A DNA stretch of 64,000 nt from Eublepharis macularius (GCF_028583425.1 NC_072802.1:13897926-13961925); one strand, 5' to 3'; numbered from the stretch's first letter, positions 40,445-55,400 are shown. Numbers and translations are program-made. Notes: generated from the letters alone by a model not told the origin.

Positions 40445-43400
40445 CTGTGGAAAATTAGAAACAGGAGGGTACTCGAGGGAGAACTTGGCGCTTTTTTTCC
40501 GGCTCACATAAATTTATCTGAGCAAGTCTATGTTAAAATCTAAACTTAAGTACAGCAAAGAGAACAAAGTAGTGGCCTTGATTACTCAGTAAATTGTCAT
40601 TAATGGAAGGCATTTCCACCAGCAGAACTGGATTTCCCCTCTTTTCCTGCTGTAGCCCGAAATGCTGTTCTTGTGGAAGCTTCAGAAATGGCACGGGGCG
40701 GAACTGGTGAAAATCCCCCCTCCAGTAATAAAAATTTACCACAAAATTCAAGCCAGGGTTACTTACTAGGACTAGTTACATTTCAAGGTCAACGCAAGCA
40801 GCAACAAAATAGCATAGTATAGGGAATTTTCTAGGGCTGAACTAAGAGTTCCTAGCAAAACAGCAGCAGCTCTGTGTGCGTTTAAATGCAGGAAAAGGAT
40901 GTGTGTGTTAGATGCAGGAGGAGCTGAGGAAAAGAGGCTGTAATGAGAGAAGTCCGCAGCCCAGTCCATCAGACGCCCTTCCAATGACCTAAGTGGATCC
41001 CTCCCCAAGGTTGTTGAAAAAGTCATTGTCATATAGAAGATCCCATTCCCAGAGGGGGATCACACTAGCGCTCCAGACCCTGGCCAAACAACTGTAGCAT
41101 GAAATGGATTCCCTGTAGTCAGGATGGAGAGAATTAAAAATATGAAAACGATGAAGAGCCTGGTGCCACCTTAAAAAGCAGAGTCTTTAATTCAATCTCA
41201 TACCTGCTCCAGTTGTCGTTACTTCTGGTTTTGTAGGAGGTACAAAAGGGGGCCAGTGGGGGGGGTGTTTCTGAACCAGCTCAAACATCCGCAGACTCTG
41301 TTGCTTATGAATCTCCTGGGGGAAGACAACAGTTCTTAAAATATGCATCAAGACGAGACTCCAATCCAAAGAAGTCTACCTGAGAACTCAGGACAATCGT
41401 GAAACGCCACGTCCTATGACAGTTCACATCATTCTCCGGCTTGATAACATGTTTGCTCTTGAGTCCTCTCACCCCTCTCTTAGGAGAACCTATTAATTCA
41501 AAATAGAAAAGAGTCCAGTAGTACCTTTAAGACTAACCAACTTTACTGTAGCATAAGCTTTCAAGAATCACAGTTCTCTTCGTCAGATGCATCATTTCGA
41601 GAATCACAGTTCTCTTCGTCAGATGCATCATTTCGAGAATCACAGTACTCTTCGTCAGATGCATCTGACAAAGAGAGCTGTGGTTCTCGAAAGCTTATGC
41701 TACAGTAAAGTTGGTTAGTCTTAAAGGTGCTACTGGACTCTTCTATTTTGCTACTACAGACTAACACGGCTAACTCTTCTGGACCTATTAATTCAGTATG
41801 TTGTGACAAAAAACAAAGAGAAGAACAGACTCTCTTGTCTGAAGGGCAAAGCTCTGGCATGCCCTTCAGAAAGTGAGGACCCAGAATGCCCTCAAACCCC
41901 AAGCTGTGCCTGTGGGATTTAAGGAGGAACCCACATGAGACTTCATGGAATTAAACCAAAGCAATTCTCAAAAACTAATTACCCGTGGCATTATTTGAAC
42001 ATGTAACAGCATACACCATATGTACTCAAATACAGGCACACAACAAATGGTACCTGCTTTTACATTTTTTAGCCCCTTCCCTCACTCACCCCTTTGTGGT
42101 TTAACTCCTTTAAAATTAATATCTGAGCCACTGCACTCAGTGCTGTGACATCACAGCAATGTAGCCAATAGCTGTAGCAAGATATTTCAATAAAGATCCT
42201 GGAGCCCTGCAGCTGCTAGCTGGTGAGTATCAAAAATTGCAAATTGCATTTTCCTCAACTTTTTTTGTACAGTTTCTTTTGTGTGTGTGCGCTACTACTA
42301 TAGAAAGAACTCTAAGAGATTATCCAGAGCAGATATATAGAAAGCTGTAAACCACAGAGCTGTGTCTTTTGGAAGGGAGGGCCTTTCATTTACAGTATAA
42401 CAAGGCAGCCTATGCCATTTCCATTCAACGGCTTTCCTAAAGCTTACCTTTTGCACAAGACTACACCAGTTATCAAAGTCCTTTTCTTCTTTACAAAAGA
42501 AGCCCTGTGAAAATACAAGACACTTAAGTTAGACTCACCTCACATGTAAGGAAATTATCAAATCAGGACTGCTAGTGGGAAACACTGAAATCCACCTGTC
42601 CATATATTAGTTCAGACAACTTATGAGGTGGAAAGATTGCCTTGTCCAGACCAACCCTAACCTGTAGTGTTTAATAAAGCCATTCACACTTTATTTGATA
42701 TACCAGTCACCCATTAATTACTCCATGATTATTTGATTTACAGGAAACTGCCACTTGGTATAAGTAACAGACATGCATGCTGAAAACACTCAGCCAAAAT
42801 ATTGTGCAATTATATGTACTCTGTACTGCCGCTGCATTATAAACCAGCAGGAATTCTGTTAAGAAAAAAAAATTGTTAATCAAGATTACTTTCCCCTAGA
42901 TCTTTCTGAGGAGGCCAACCTGTTGATTGAACCCCATGATTCTCTTCCCCTAGCAGCCTTTTCTTCCAGTGCAAGAAGGCTTTTCCCAGCTCAGAAAGCC
43001 CAAAGAGAAAGCACCGCCATTCGCACAACAGAGCCACAGGGTCCAACCCTGTCTCTGGACTATACCAGTTTTGGACTGCAGGCAGAAACTCCCATCACTG
43101 AATGCTCCTTTAACAAAATCAAAAATTTCCTGCACGTAGAAACCTAGTATGTCAGGCAAAGAGTTTTCCTTGAAAGCCTGTCACAACAAGGAGCCTGCAG
43201 GCAGTTGCCTCTTTTGCATACCAGGGGAACCATGTCAGCACTCCCTAACTGCTAATACAGATTGCTGCCAGGTACCAAAAAGCACAACAGATCCGCTCAC
43301 TACTAGACTGTGACCTGTTTCAAAGATGGGGCTCATAGGATCCTGGCACTGTTTCCACAAGGGCAGAAACATAACCAAAATGCAGACTCTGGAATGCGAT

Positions 43401-46400
43401 CCAGGTAAAACTACGTGCCACTCTACTTTCTTTCCCTGCATACATTTCTTCCCAGTGCCTACCAATGCTACGGAGGGATCCAGATTCAGAATCTTCATCC
43501 GATGTGGTGCCTGTTGGCAGTGGAAGCTGTGGTCATCTACTGTACCATTTTCTTCAGAGTCTACAAATAGCTGGGTGGTGTGTGGGTCCAAATAAATCAA
43601 CTCGTTTCCTGTGTGGGGAAGAGACTTGTTTGTTAGGAATGGGACAGACCGAAAAGGGCTCCCGGACACATTACTCCCAGACGGCCTCGAGAGATGCCTG
43701 AAGGGCTGGGGCAAAGGAAGCTAGGGACTGACCGATGAGCAGATCAGGGCAGGAAGAGCAGCAGCAGGACTGAGAGAGAAACAAGGCAGGCTCAATACTG
43801 TCGTCGTGAACAGGCAGGCAGGAAGCCACTGCAGCCCTGGACAGGTGTGGGGGTGCTTGGAGGAAGAGCTGGAAATGGGCTGAGAGCAGTGGGGTGGCTG
43901 GCAAAAGCAGCAGCCAGCTCAGGAAGAGGATTCTGAGGAAGGGACAGGTGAATGGACCGAAGGCCTAAAAACAAGAAGGGCATGAAGCAAAGGCCGGGGT
44001 AGTGCAAGCCATCTCATAGATGGTGGGCTCTTGGTAGGCGCGGGGCAGGCACGAGAGCCTTGGAGGATGAGTATATATTGAACTCGTCAAGCCTCTTGCT
44101 TTCTGCTCTCCGTTAAAAATTGCCAATGAGAGGCAATCCACAATTTTTAAAACTAATCTTGATTTTTTTAAAAAACCAGAGATAAATGGTTTTAAAGTCT
44201 GATATTCTAAACTACGAACATTACCAACAAATCCACAGGAATCACCGGCGAGTTCTACCCATTCTGTGTTCTCCAGTGTCTCTTACAGTAGGAGGCTGTG
44301 GTTTGTTGCTAGCCCCCTAATCTCTCATCTTCCCTCCATCATCTTGCACAGCTCCAGATACATTATAGTACATTTGAGGCTTTTTGTCTAACCTGTAGCC
44401 TCCATTTTTTGGCTAAAACTGAGCACTTTCAGGCAAAAGTTTCTTTGTGCTGTCCTGGATACACTCGCAGCAGGATTCTATTGAGAGTGCTTACAATTGC
44501 AGCATCAAAAGAGATCTAAACAGTCACCTTGACTGTGAGCAAGATTCGGGTCCAGTGGCCCCTTAGAGATCAACTAGATTTTCAGGGTATGAACCTTTGA
44601 GAATCAAAGCTCCATCACTCCATGTATCTGATGGATTTTTGACTCTCGAAAGCTGGTACACTGGGAATCTCGTTGGTCTGTAAAGTACCGCTGGACCTGT
44701 ATCTTGCTCTTCTACTACACACCAACATGGCTACACGCCTGAAACTATCTTGATTGTGAGATGATCGCAAAGGCTACACCTGAGAACTAGCTTGTTTGGG
44801 CATTATGCCCCACTACCACTTTCGTCCTTGGAGAGATGGCATAACAAGCTCTCCGATGTTCAAAAGCTTCCTAAACCTGCCCCCTCACTAATGCAGAGAC
44901 ACCCAGTGCGGTGTCCATTTGCTCCATGGTGCCTGTCAACACATCTTCTGGCACCCACCAAGGGTTTTAAGAAAGGTGTCGCTGGATGGGGCACTTGCCC
45001 AGCAGGGCTTCTGACTGGCCAACGGAGATCTGATTGGCTGGGCAGATTAAGATAACGTTTCAGCAACAGCTGCCGCCACAACGGTGATTTTTATTTTCTC
45101 TCACTCCTCTTTCCCAGTCTATTTTTTAAATTTACCCCTCTTCTCCTCTGCACACTTGTGCTTTCTCTGCATGTGTGGCTCGACCTCCCGTGGCAGCCAT
45201 TTTGTGGTTGCACTTGCCACTCTGTGTCAGAATTTCAAAGGTACTCACAAGCTAGAAAGGTTGGACACCACAGCAGAGGGAAATCACATAAACTGAGCGG
45301 GAGGTTATCGGCTTACTCTCTCTCTTAAGGGGCTCAAAAGCCTCTCATTTACTGGGAGGTCCACATTCACATAAACCTGGAACATCCTAGCTTGGTTGTC
45401 ATTTCTGCCAAGTGCAGTGAGGGAAGATGCATCTGAGCTAAAGGCCTATCCCAGATTTCTCTCTGGGGGACAGTACTGGGGGGTACTGCTAACCACCATT
45501 TCACAGAGGAAAGCTTGGATTTAAAATCTTCAGCGGATTCATCTGTATTATCTTATTGTCAGACTCACCCTCTGTGAATGCAGAATCTGGGGCTGCAGTG
45601 CCCTCCAGTGTTCCCTTCTCAGGCCCAGCCCCAGCTGAACCGCAGCATACAGAGGGAGGGGGGTTCTGTCACACCCTATTCCCTCTCCCTCCTCTGGCCT
45701 CTTGGGAGTTGTCTGGATCCTCCTCCTTGCCCCTCCCTGGGCTGGCCTAATAAAGGATTGTCTGGGTAGTGGACTGACTTTGGACTCCCCCAATGACTTC
45801 TCCTCAAGGACAGACCCAAGGTGGATGAAGGGAATATGGGCCAATGGCCTCCCTGCCACAGAGGTTAAGAGGATGCTCTGCCTGCCTGCCCAGACCCCGG
45901 GAGGCCTTAGCTGTTGCTGCTGCTGGCCAACTCCTCAGTCTGCTGCCTGAGCCCTGCCTCCCTTCGGAGGTATGTGCTGGGCCTGCAAAGCTCTGAGGTC
46001 ACTGCTGGTGCACCTCTGGGCAGGGTCTCTCCCTTGTTCTTCTCCCCACAGCCTGCCTGAGCTGGGTCTGGAGAGGCTGCTCCCTGCTGGAAGCTCCTCT
46101 GTAGTAGCAAACTAGAAAAGAGCCCAGTAGCACCTTTAAGACTAACCAACTTTACTGTAGCATAAGCTTTCGAGAACCACAGCTCTCTTCATCAAATGCA
46201 ACTGTGATTCTCGAAAGTATCACTAACACGGCTAACTCCTCTGGACCTCTGGAGTAGGTGAGAGCAGGGATGGGGCCACCCCCCTTTGACAGTGATCTAT
46301 CCATATCTTCAGCAAGAACTGTTCGCAGACATGCAATACCCCCAATTTGTTTCTTTCCTAAGGAAAAACAGGGAGTAGAGAAGTTTCATTTTACTCTTTA

Positions 46401-49400
46401 GTATAAAGTATGGTCCTGAATCTTTTCTTTGCGCTCTTGTGGCCATAGTCACATTGTTGGGAATTAGTTAGTGTTCTTCATTCAGGCATGAAGGTGTTAA
46501 ACTGTTACTTTGTTGCTTAGTTAGTAAACGTATTTGCATGGGGCCGTTTAGCTGTTGAGTTTCCTGCCACAGAAAGGGGAGCCTTTATGCTTAATGAAGA
46601 AGATCTGGGATTCACTACTGGGCAACTGGTTTATTTGGGGAGGGGCGGCAATTAGCTAGACACACATACGGAGGTTGATTGCTCTTTGTTCTGCTCACAA
46701 GCCAGTCTAAGACGTAACGGTCTTTCAGTTCAGCTCACACTCTAAGTCTCTCTAACTAGCAAGATGTAGCTAGATAGCTATTCTTCATTTTCTACCAATG
46801 TAACGTTTTACACTATTACGTAATAAAGTATTTTTAACAGAGCTAAACATGGGAGTGTGTACTTATGTCCACTATGCAAATTCTGCCCTCTGCTAATTAA
46901 AACCAACACAACAATTCCAGCTTTAACGAATAATTCATTGGCGGGTTCTCCCCCCGCCCCCGCATTTAATTCATCGAAGTATTTGTACCCCAACTTTCCT
47001 CTTGGCTTAAGGAAGCTTACAGGTGATGATAACTAACACATTACAGATTAAAACCAGATAAAAGACCCAAATACCTTCCCTCAGCTGTCTGCTATTCATT
47101 TCCCATTAAAAGCCATGACAAATAACTCAAGTATTGCAGTGCCTAGTGAAGATCTTCAATGAATGCCCCCCCGCCCTGCCCCCCATTTCACAGAGGTGGG
47201 GCTTGGGCTCTGGTGGACGGCAGGAGAGCTATTCTGAGCAGGGAACAGCCAGCGGGCAGCAGCCTCAAGACCGCATCTGATCCTCCGGAATATATGGGAA
47301 GAGACTGTACTGTACTGTACTGTACTGTACTGGTCATAACCAGCACCTTGAACTAGCAGCCCATGTAGCTGTTTTGAGATGGGCAAGATATGTTCCCTTG
47401 ACACTAATTGTCAGGTGTCTGGTATCACCTGTCATGATCAGACCCAGTCCCACCTGGGGCCTGTGAGTGTAGTATATGAATTTCTGTGCTTTATGTTATG
47501 GCTCAACTGCTTGACCGGTCAAACATAACCTTGCTTCTAGGGCCCATGATGAGAAAGTACGCGAGGGGAGTGTTTACTCCAGTGCTGTCTGTCTACTCCT
47601 TTGAACCATTCACCTTAGCCTGGGAAAGACACTGGTACAGCCTTGGAAAACCCCAGCCAGCCATGCTGTCCCCTCCCTGCTTAGCAGCATTCTCGATGCC
47701 TGCTAGATGATGTTAGACTGCAGGGGGAAACCTCGGAAGTTAACCACGCTGTTGAACCTATAACTGCTTGATGTTTTCCTACGACCGCTATTCCTGGCCA
47801 GGATGGAGTAGGTGTGTGATTCTGGCCGCTTATCAATAAAGACCTTTTACTACCCAAAGTGAAGCCCTCGTTTGAGAGCTGCTTGGCATCCTCACACTAG
47901 TCAGGCGCCTGCATTCTGGACCAGTTCCTGGTTCTGGGTTGTCTTCAAGGGCAGCCCAATGTAGAAAATATTTCAGTAATCCAACCGTGAAGTTAAAATT
48001 ACTTTTTCCTTCTTACCTAAAAACCCTATAAAGTAGTAGGCATTGTTTGGTTTTCCTCCTAAAGCTCCCAAGGACTGTGGCATCTTAAAACACTCCTACA
48101 GATCCAAAGGAGAGAGAACAAAGAGATATTAGTTGCTCCAAGCATCTCTTAACAAACCCATTAACTGACCATGTGCCATAAGGGAGCTGTACCTTAAAAG
48201 CATCCACATAAACCGGATTGATGTGGTTTATCCCTAAGCGAAGAGGGACGATCAGCAACAGAGGCTTCCAGCCACAGCAAAACCCTCCTGGGCTCTTGTT
48301 TCGGCTGAGAAGGCTCTTGTGCAACAGCGAACTGCAGTGGGCACTGGGGCAATCCTGGGATGGGAACCAGCACATCTTCTCTGGGAATAAAGAAACAAGA
48401 AAATCGGCTTGCCGAAAACATATTTGTAACACCAGGGCAAAGGCTTTCATGAGGGCACCAGGGGCAAGGAACAAAGCCAAAGAGGTTTTGCCTGCACAAT
48501 TCGAGAAAGTTTGGATGGTCACCAGTTACAAAAACCCAGCAGAGGGTTTTAAAGGTTGCACAATGAATGACAGGGAGGCTAACTTTGTGCTAATAAGATA
48601 ATATCCTGGGAGGCTGCCTGTATCATGATCCTCAATTCAGCAGGGCACAAGAGATTTCAAGATCAGCCTCCCCAAAAGCAGGCTCACAGTCAGAACTGCT
48701 AGCATCAACCTCCACAAAGCAACTTGAAAGCTTTATTACTTTTGTGGCAGGTAGCCTTGATGTGGTAACAGAATGAGGTGTGGCAGCTCACCAGGCAATG
48801 GCCAATATGCTGGAGGGAGACACAGATTAATTAGGTTGTATGTGGGCCACCAAGCTTGCCTTCAGGAAGGCATTATCCTAATTCCTGTTCGTTGTTCCCT
48901 TTACATGACCATGCAACAACGAAGAGTGGAATTTATCTGAAAAACAAAACTGCCCATACTTCTCCAAACGCAGTAATACTGTCTTTCATATTTTCCTGGA
49001 CAGACGCTGGTGATCAGCCCCAATTCAGTGTAAGGTCTGGACACATCAGAAACCTTGCTAAAGATACTGAGCAGATTATTTTCAACTTACTGATGTCTTC
49101 AATCACTACCGTGTTGTCCATAGACACGTAAACAGCCAAGGAATTCCATTCATCAAAAAGTGCAAGTTTCCTGAATGACAACATTAAAAGCCATTCATCA
49201 AGAGATGCTCCCATTTAAAAGCCAAAGTTCCACCTTCATTATATCCAGAGAAATACAAGGTTAAAGTAGCTTTGGAAGAAACGGAAGCTTCCAAAAGCTT
49301 CCCAAATTATGCAGGGAACTGGGGATATTTATGCAAGTTATATGTAAAACTGGATTATTTCCTTTTTATACATATTTCCTGGCTGGATGTTTTTCACCCA

Positions 49401-52400
49401 CTGCCATGCATCTGCTTTGATCTAACAATACACTGTTCTTATTCCTATGCTTTATAATCCCCATGTTACAAATGCATATTTACAGTTACACGCTCACATG
49501 ATGAAGAAAGGCTGTCGGATGATTTAATGCAGGCATGAGGTTGAAATCTGAGCCAGAACTTAAGAAACAAAATCAGGCAGGAAAACAGGGAGACGGGTGC
49601 AAGCAGTTCACTGGGATCCTGTCTTTTCTAAATAACTAAAATTAATAGTTAAAATGATCTTTATCACGGAGATGCAACGATATGACAAGCTGATGATTCA
49701 ATGCAGACTTTTAGAGTCATTTCAAACTGTCATTCAACTGCCACTGCTTTTCCCGACTCCCACCTGAGCTGCAGGTCTTCAGCCCACATGGCCCAGACCT
49801 CCAATTGAGGCTGGAGAGGACAGCCCCGGCTTCCATTTGCCAGCACCTGGGGAACACGGGGGCCTGCTTTGCCTTTGGAAATTAAGTTCCACCAAGGGGG
49901 GGGGGGCGTGTCAGGAAGCATTTGGACCATTCACAGGAGGGCTGAGGTGAGAGAAGCAGATGCTAAAATAGCTGACAAGTCACTGTAAGGATGTGGCTGC
50001 CAACTACTGACTTTTGGAACCAAGGAGTGTTCTGGTAGCTCCCAAGTTTTATATTTTCTATTATATTTTATACATGTCATTCTTTAATTAAATGATGTTG
50101 AAGAGCGAGGCTCCTTTTCCTCATCTTTCTCAATCACAGAATCCTACTATATAAAAAGGTAAGCATGTTCCGGCCGGCTGAATTCCTACCCTGGTGCACC
50201 ACCAGAGGGCGCTGCTGCAGCAGAAAACCTAGGCTGGGATCAGGAGTGGAGCAGGTGGCAATGCCTGTCTCCCCGCCTTCACTCGGCCAGGAGGCAATGC
50301 CCACCTCCCTCAGTCAGGGTCAGGCGCAGAGCAGGTGGCAATGCCTACCCCCCCTTCACCCAGTTGGGATAAGGAGCGGAGCAGGAGGCTATGCCCGCCC
50401 CTGCCTTCACCTGGCCAGGATCAAGAGGGGAGCAGGTGGCAATGCCCACCCCCACCTTCACCTAGCTGGCATCACGTGCGGAGGAGGAGGCAATGCCCAC
50501 CTGCCCATCCTCCCCTTTCTAGAGCCCATTGGATTTTTCCCCCTCAACAGGCTTTGTTGCTAGTATATGAATGATTGCTGAGAACCTCAGAATTTCAGAC
50601 TGTCTCCTTGCCCCCATCCCATTCTCACAGGAAATGATGTAATGTAATGCCTCAAATGATGACCAGTAGAATGATAATGGGGGGAACAATACTCAAGCTT
50701 GAACCAATACCATACAAAATCAAAAACATAACATCCCAATAACTATAATGGCTGTCACCAACTGCTCACGAGAAACAACCCAAAATTGGAAGGTTCTCTT
50801 TAAAAAAAAAAAAAAAAGCAAACTCTCAGCCTTACATAATTTTTCAAAAAGAAATGAGGGGAATATATCCCTCTTCTGGCAAGCTAGACCAAAGATTCCA
50901 GGCTACTCCAGAGCACAAACAGGGAGAGGCCTGCTTTACCCATTTGGATCAATTCGTTCAGCTGTTTTCTGGATCATACCTTCATCAAGCAAAAGGCGGC
51001 CTGTTCATTTCTGATATCTGGTCCAAGTAGGACAGCCAGTGTGGTGCCGCTAGTACTTCGGCCAGAACTGGATTAGGGGACCTGGGTTCAAATCTCTACC
51101 CAGCCCTTGAGCTTAGTGGGTGATCTGGACCCAGTCATGGCCTTGATACAGACACCAGGCCAAAACGCCTGTTGTACCCACCTTAATTCAGAATTCAAAC
51201 AATAGTTTGAACTTCTATGTACAGACAAACCATGGTTTAGAGCTGCTTGTTGGGTTTTTTCCCCTTCCGCTCAGGTCCAGGCATGGCAGCGTCTGGAGGT
51301 TGGATAGCAGCTGCAACTGTAGTTTGTCAGTTCAAACATGGTACCAAACCATAGTTGGCACAGACCACAGTTGCAGCTGCACAGCAGCACCAAACCACAG
51401 ACCAAGCTAGCTTCAAACTGTGATTTCCGAATCTGGTTTGCTAGCCTCATCATAAACCATGGTTTATCAACTCCAACATCATGCCGAGCCAGAATCAAAC
51501 TTCCTTGGGCTGAAGTGTGGCAACCTAATCTACTTCAGAGGATTATGAGAATAAAACAAAAGAATCTTAAGTACGCCACTCCTCGGAGGAAGGACATGAC
51601 ATAAATGTGATTAACTACCTCGTGCAGGAAGAAAGCCTTAACAGTGCAAGAGCCACTGAACCAGAGGAGGAGGAGTGGATGGGACTCCACTGGCTTGCCA
51701 GCCATTCTACCCACAGGACTTTGCAAGACCTTTGTTGCCTGCATATGGGCAAGTATAAATCCTACATGCACTGCAACATATACATGCTTGCTTACTTTAA
51801 CACTTGGGCCACGGTGTTTGGTCCGAACCATTCGCCAATGGACTTCCCTTCGCCAACACCCATCTGTGCTGTGTGGATCACAAACAGACACAGGGAAGAA
51901 CAGAAGTGTCAGGAATCTGCTCACAGGAAAGGGCACATGCTTTGCATGACTGCACTGTGCACATTCCAGATTCACTGGAGTGATCTGTTTCCAGGATCTG
52001 GCAGCTTGTTCAATGTTGAGGGTCACACTGGAAGATTATTACGAGTCAGAGAGCTTCAGCTAGATTGCACAGTCAATTAGATAACATTAACAACTTGCAC
52101 GGATGAAGTAATATTTCTAAGATTCCAAATTGTTCCATTTTTTAAAAAGATCTGGAGAGCGAGCTCCCCAATGAATGCTTTATTAGGGAGTAAGAATCCA
52201 GTGCAGCTCAAAAGCTCACTGTCCTTTCAGAACAACTGATCCAATAGCACATGATGCCCAAACCATTTAGAGCTGAAGTGACACCCATTTTGGATCAACA
52301 CTGTTACCTCTCTCACAAAAATACACTTATTGTGAAAACAAAATGAGGAAGATTTTGCTTTCTGTCATGTCTGTGTGGTAATATCAAAGTAATTCAGGCA

Positions 52401-55400
52401 TCTTTTATTCCTCTGCTTTCTTGCGAGCCTGTAGCATCTATTGCTATTATACAAACTAGCGACCTATTAGACAGTAGACACTGCAACTGTTAAGCACTGC
52501 TAGCTGAGCAATAGATGAAAGAAAGGGGAAGGCATCCAGGCAGCGTCCAGTTACAATGACCATTCCATCTTCCATGACAAAGTGCCTGCCCTACACAAGC
52601 CAGGCTCAGCTGGGGGAAATCCCAGTTACGTGCTCTAAATGTATTGGTACCCTGTATTTTCCATCTGCTTGTAGACAGTTAAGCTAATTTTATTATTTGC
52701 TGCATTCAATTCTTCTCCATGTTGTGGTTTATTGGCTCTGTTGGCAGCTGTTAATTGTGTTTTGTGGACTTTGATTATTGCAAGTTCCTTCGGGAGCCAA
52801 TCTTGAACAAGATGTGGGATAGGAGTTAAGTGATGAATAAAATAACTGTCCTATGCTGTGAAATGTATGATTTCCAATCCACTTTTCAAAACAAAACCTC
52901 AATGTTTCTATATTTACATCTGAACAAACATCTAACTTACTCCTTCCATACACAATAACTTCTGACTAAGATTTACAATATTTTATAAAATGTATTTTCC
53001 AAGGGCTCCAAATCTATACCAGCCTGGAAAACACAGTGGGTCGAAGTATTTAAAACTACTTTTACCCATTTGGTGGATGGAATAACAGCAGTCCTTTCTG
53101 TCCAGGAAACAATGCAAGACCTTGTGATATTCTTCAGGTTGCTTTCTGTGTTTTTCCCACAGCCAATCTGTGAAAATTATTCAAGATTTTAAACATCACC
53201 ATCCCTTTTGTTCACAAAGCACCAGAGAGGTCCACTTAGCATCATCATTTAGGTACTAAGTGAATCTCATTCCATTATCTCAGGCCTTAGTGGGGTTTCC
53301 CAAGGTTTAGTGGTTTTTCATACATATGAACTCATAATTTCATGACTACTTCGGTCCTATCCTATGTTTTAAAGGTTACACTTTGAACATTGCCAGCAGG
53401 TGATTACAATCCAGAGAATTTAGATCCCTCAAATCAACAGGACTTCAGTGTACAGGGACTTACTCCTGTTCCACATTCCAGACTGGAGTCTGCATCTTAA
53501 ATGTACCGCTGTGGGAGTCAGAAGTGCCAGTTCTGGGACCACACCTGAGCCCCAAGATTCTGCAGGAACAGCTTAGACATCATTTTAGCATCCACCTTTC
53601 TTGCCCAAGCTCCAGTACACATTTGAAAAAAACATCTATTATTGGAATTCACTTCCAGAAAAAACAACAACCACTCACCCCGCCCCAAGTGCCGGCAGAT
53701 CAGAGCCTGGGCTAGCATCATCTGTCCACATCGCAGCATGCAGCCCCAGCCAGCATCGGAGGATGGGCCCGTGCCACCTGGGTCAAGAATCACCACGGTT
53801 ATGGGTCTAGCTGGGCTTTTCCCTCACAGTAAAACAGGGTGCCAGCCTTCCCTGGATATCACATTTATGACCAAAGTTCATACAAAATGCTTAGTACCAT
53901 CCTAAACTCCGGTTGAAACAGTGATCTGGGCCTCAGTTTGCTACCAGCATATTGGCAGCATCATACAAGAGGCTTGAAGCCAGCTGGGTGACCTTGGGCC
54001 AGTCACAGCTTCTAGGAGCTCTCTCAGCCCCACCCACCTCACAGGGTGTTTTGTTGTGGGGATAATAATAGCAATTTTTGTAAACTGCTCTGAATGGGTG
54101 TTAAGTTGTCCAGAAGGACGGTATATAAATCGAATGTTGTTGTTGTTGTTATTATTAGAAATTTCACACTGGGTTTATTTTTGTAAGACCACAGCTACAC
54201 AGAGACCTATAAATGGCATACTGCAAGAGCCACAGACCTACTCCCCATCTCATGAGTCTCTGAAAGGCAGATGCCCCAGAGAGAAGGATGGTCTTTACAT
54301 GCCTCCTGAAGTCACAAAAAGACAACAGGGGAGGGAAGTGACCATCGCTAACTCCATCAGACATGACTTCACTAAGACATCCATCTGCTATAATCTGCAG
54401 ACTTCAGAGGTCCTCTGCATATGCCTAGAAGAATTAGGGCTGTTTGGTGCTAACAGAACAATTGCACACCCCTGGGCAAGTGGATACAGATTTTGCCCTT
54501 CCACACCTGCATGAAATTGTAAAAAGCAATAAGAGCTATTATCCAGAATTAATTTGTCACTCCTTTACATGGTTCACATCTCTGAGAACATAGCACCTGG
54601 GGAGAGGGGAATGATGGATAGAAGAGATGGACCATATTCCAGTAAGCATACCTACCAATTGGTGAAAACTTTCTTCTATAGGTAAACCAAAGACGAGCAC
54701 TTACATCAGACAATAGTTTAGATTTATCTAGAATTTAAAAACAAACAAAAAAGCATTAAGACAACAAACAAAAAGCATTTGACCCTAACTGCCCAGTTAT
54801 CTGCATCATGTTAACCCAAATTCTGCCATATCATTTGCTCTGATACTTCTCACCTAGCAGTCACCACTGAACCCTTAGACATTAAGGGTGGAGTGAGGAT
54901 GTAACCACCACAAAATAGACCCTGCTGTCTCCTCCTTTTTATCTATCAGTTCACTGTATAACTGCACTCTCCACCACAAAATAGACCCTGCTGTCTCCTC
55001 CTTTTTATCTATCAGTTCACTGTATAACTGCTATAAAATCCCCAAGTTAACTGGGCAGAGGCAGGGGTGTGTGTGTGTGAGTGCTTCTATCCTCACCAAA
55101 GCTTGCCCTGGCTCCATGGTTAGTCTAGGTTAAAAAAAATTAAAAATCAAAGATTCCTGGGCAGGCTTCATGTCTGCATGCATGAGTATGTGGTGAGAGG
55201 TTCTTTAGCCCTCCTGCCTCTACTTTCCTAGGGCAAAATTGCTGTCCTTTTTCAGTGCAAAGTGGGGGAGGGCAGCGTTTCCAAGAAAGACCAGCTTCTC
55301 AGCTGAACACTTCTAAAAGTAAAGCCCCCCGTGTTTATTCCCTAACTACCTGATTACTAGAAATAACTTCGGTCAGATTTGCGAAGCATCCTTCATGATA

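Larger units (their letters stand above)
40445..43462. other. ATG4A 3' introns
   Basis: It holds the palindromic element at 41501-41782. Nothing else recognised. Confidence 0.5.
43609..48016. other. ATG4A 4.4-kb intron
   Basis: It holds two palindromic family B copies (44540-44748 and about 46098-46250), three LTR-like segments (45557-45806, 46455-46908 and 47409-47896) and a short TACTG microsatellite. Nothing recognised in 43620-44520 or 44770-45540. Confidence 0.5.
48381..53678. other. ATG4A central introns
   Basis: It holds a Helitron (50142-50563) and a SINE fragment (51030-51140). An imperfect short-repeat stretch near 51210-51480 has recurring AACCATGGTTT-like and CAAACCA phrases. 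Nothing else recognised. Confidence 0.5.

Noticed and set aside
51207-51480. Stretch with recurring AAACCATGGTTT-like phrases as a regulatory array
   Set aside because: The repeats are irregular and match no known binding-site cluster. Most likely degenerate repeat DNA.
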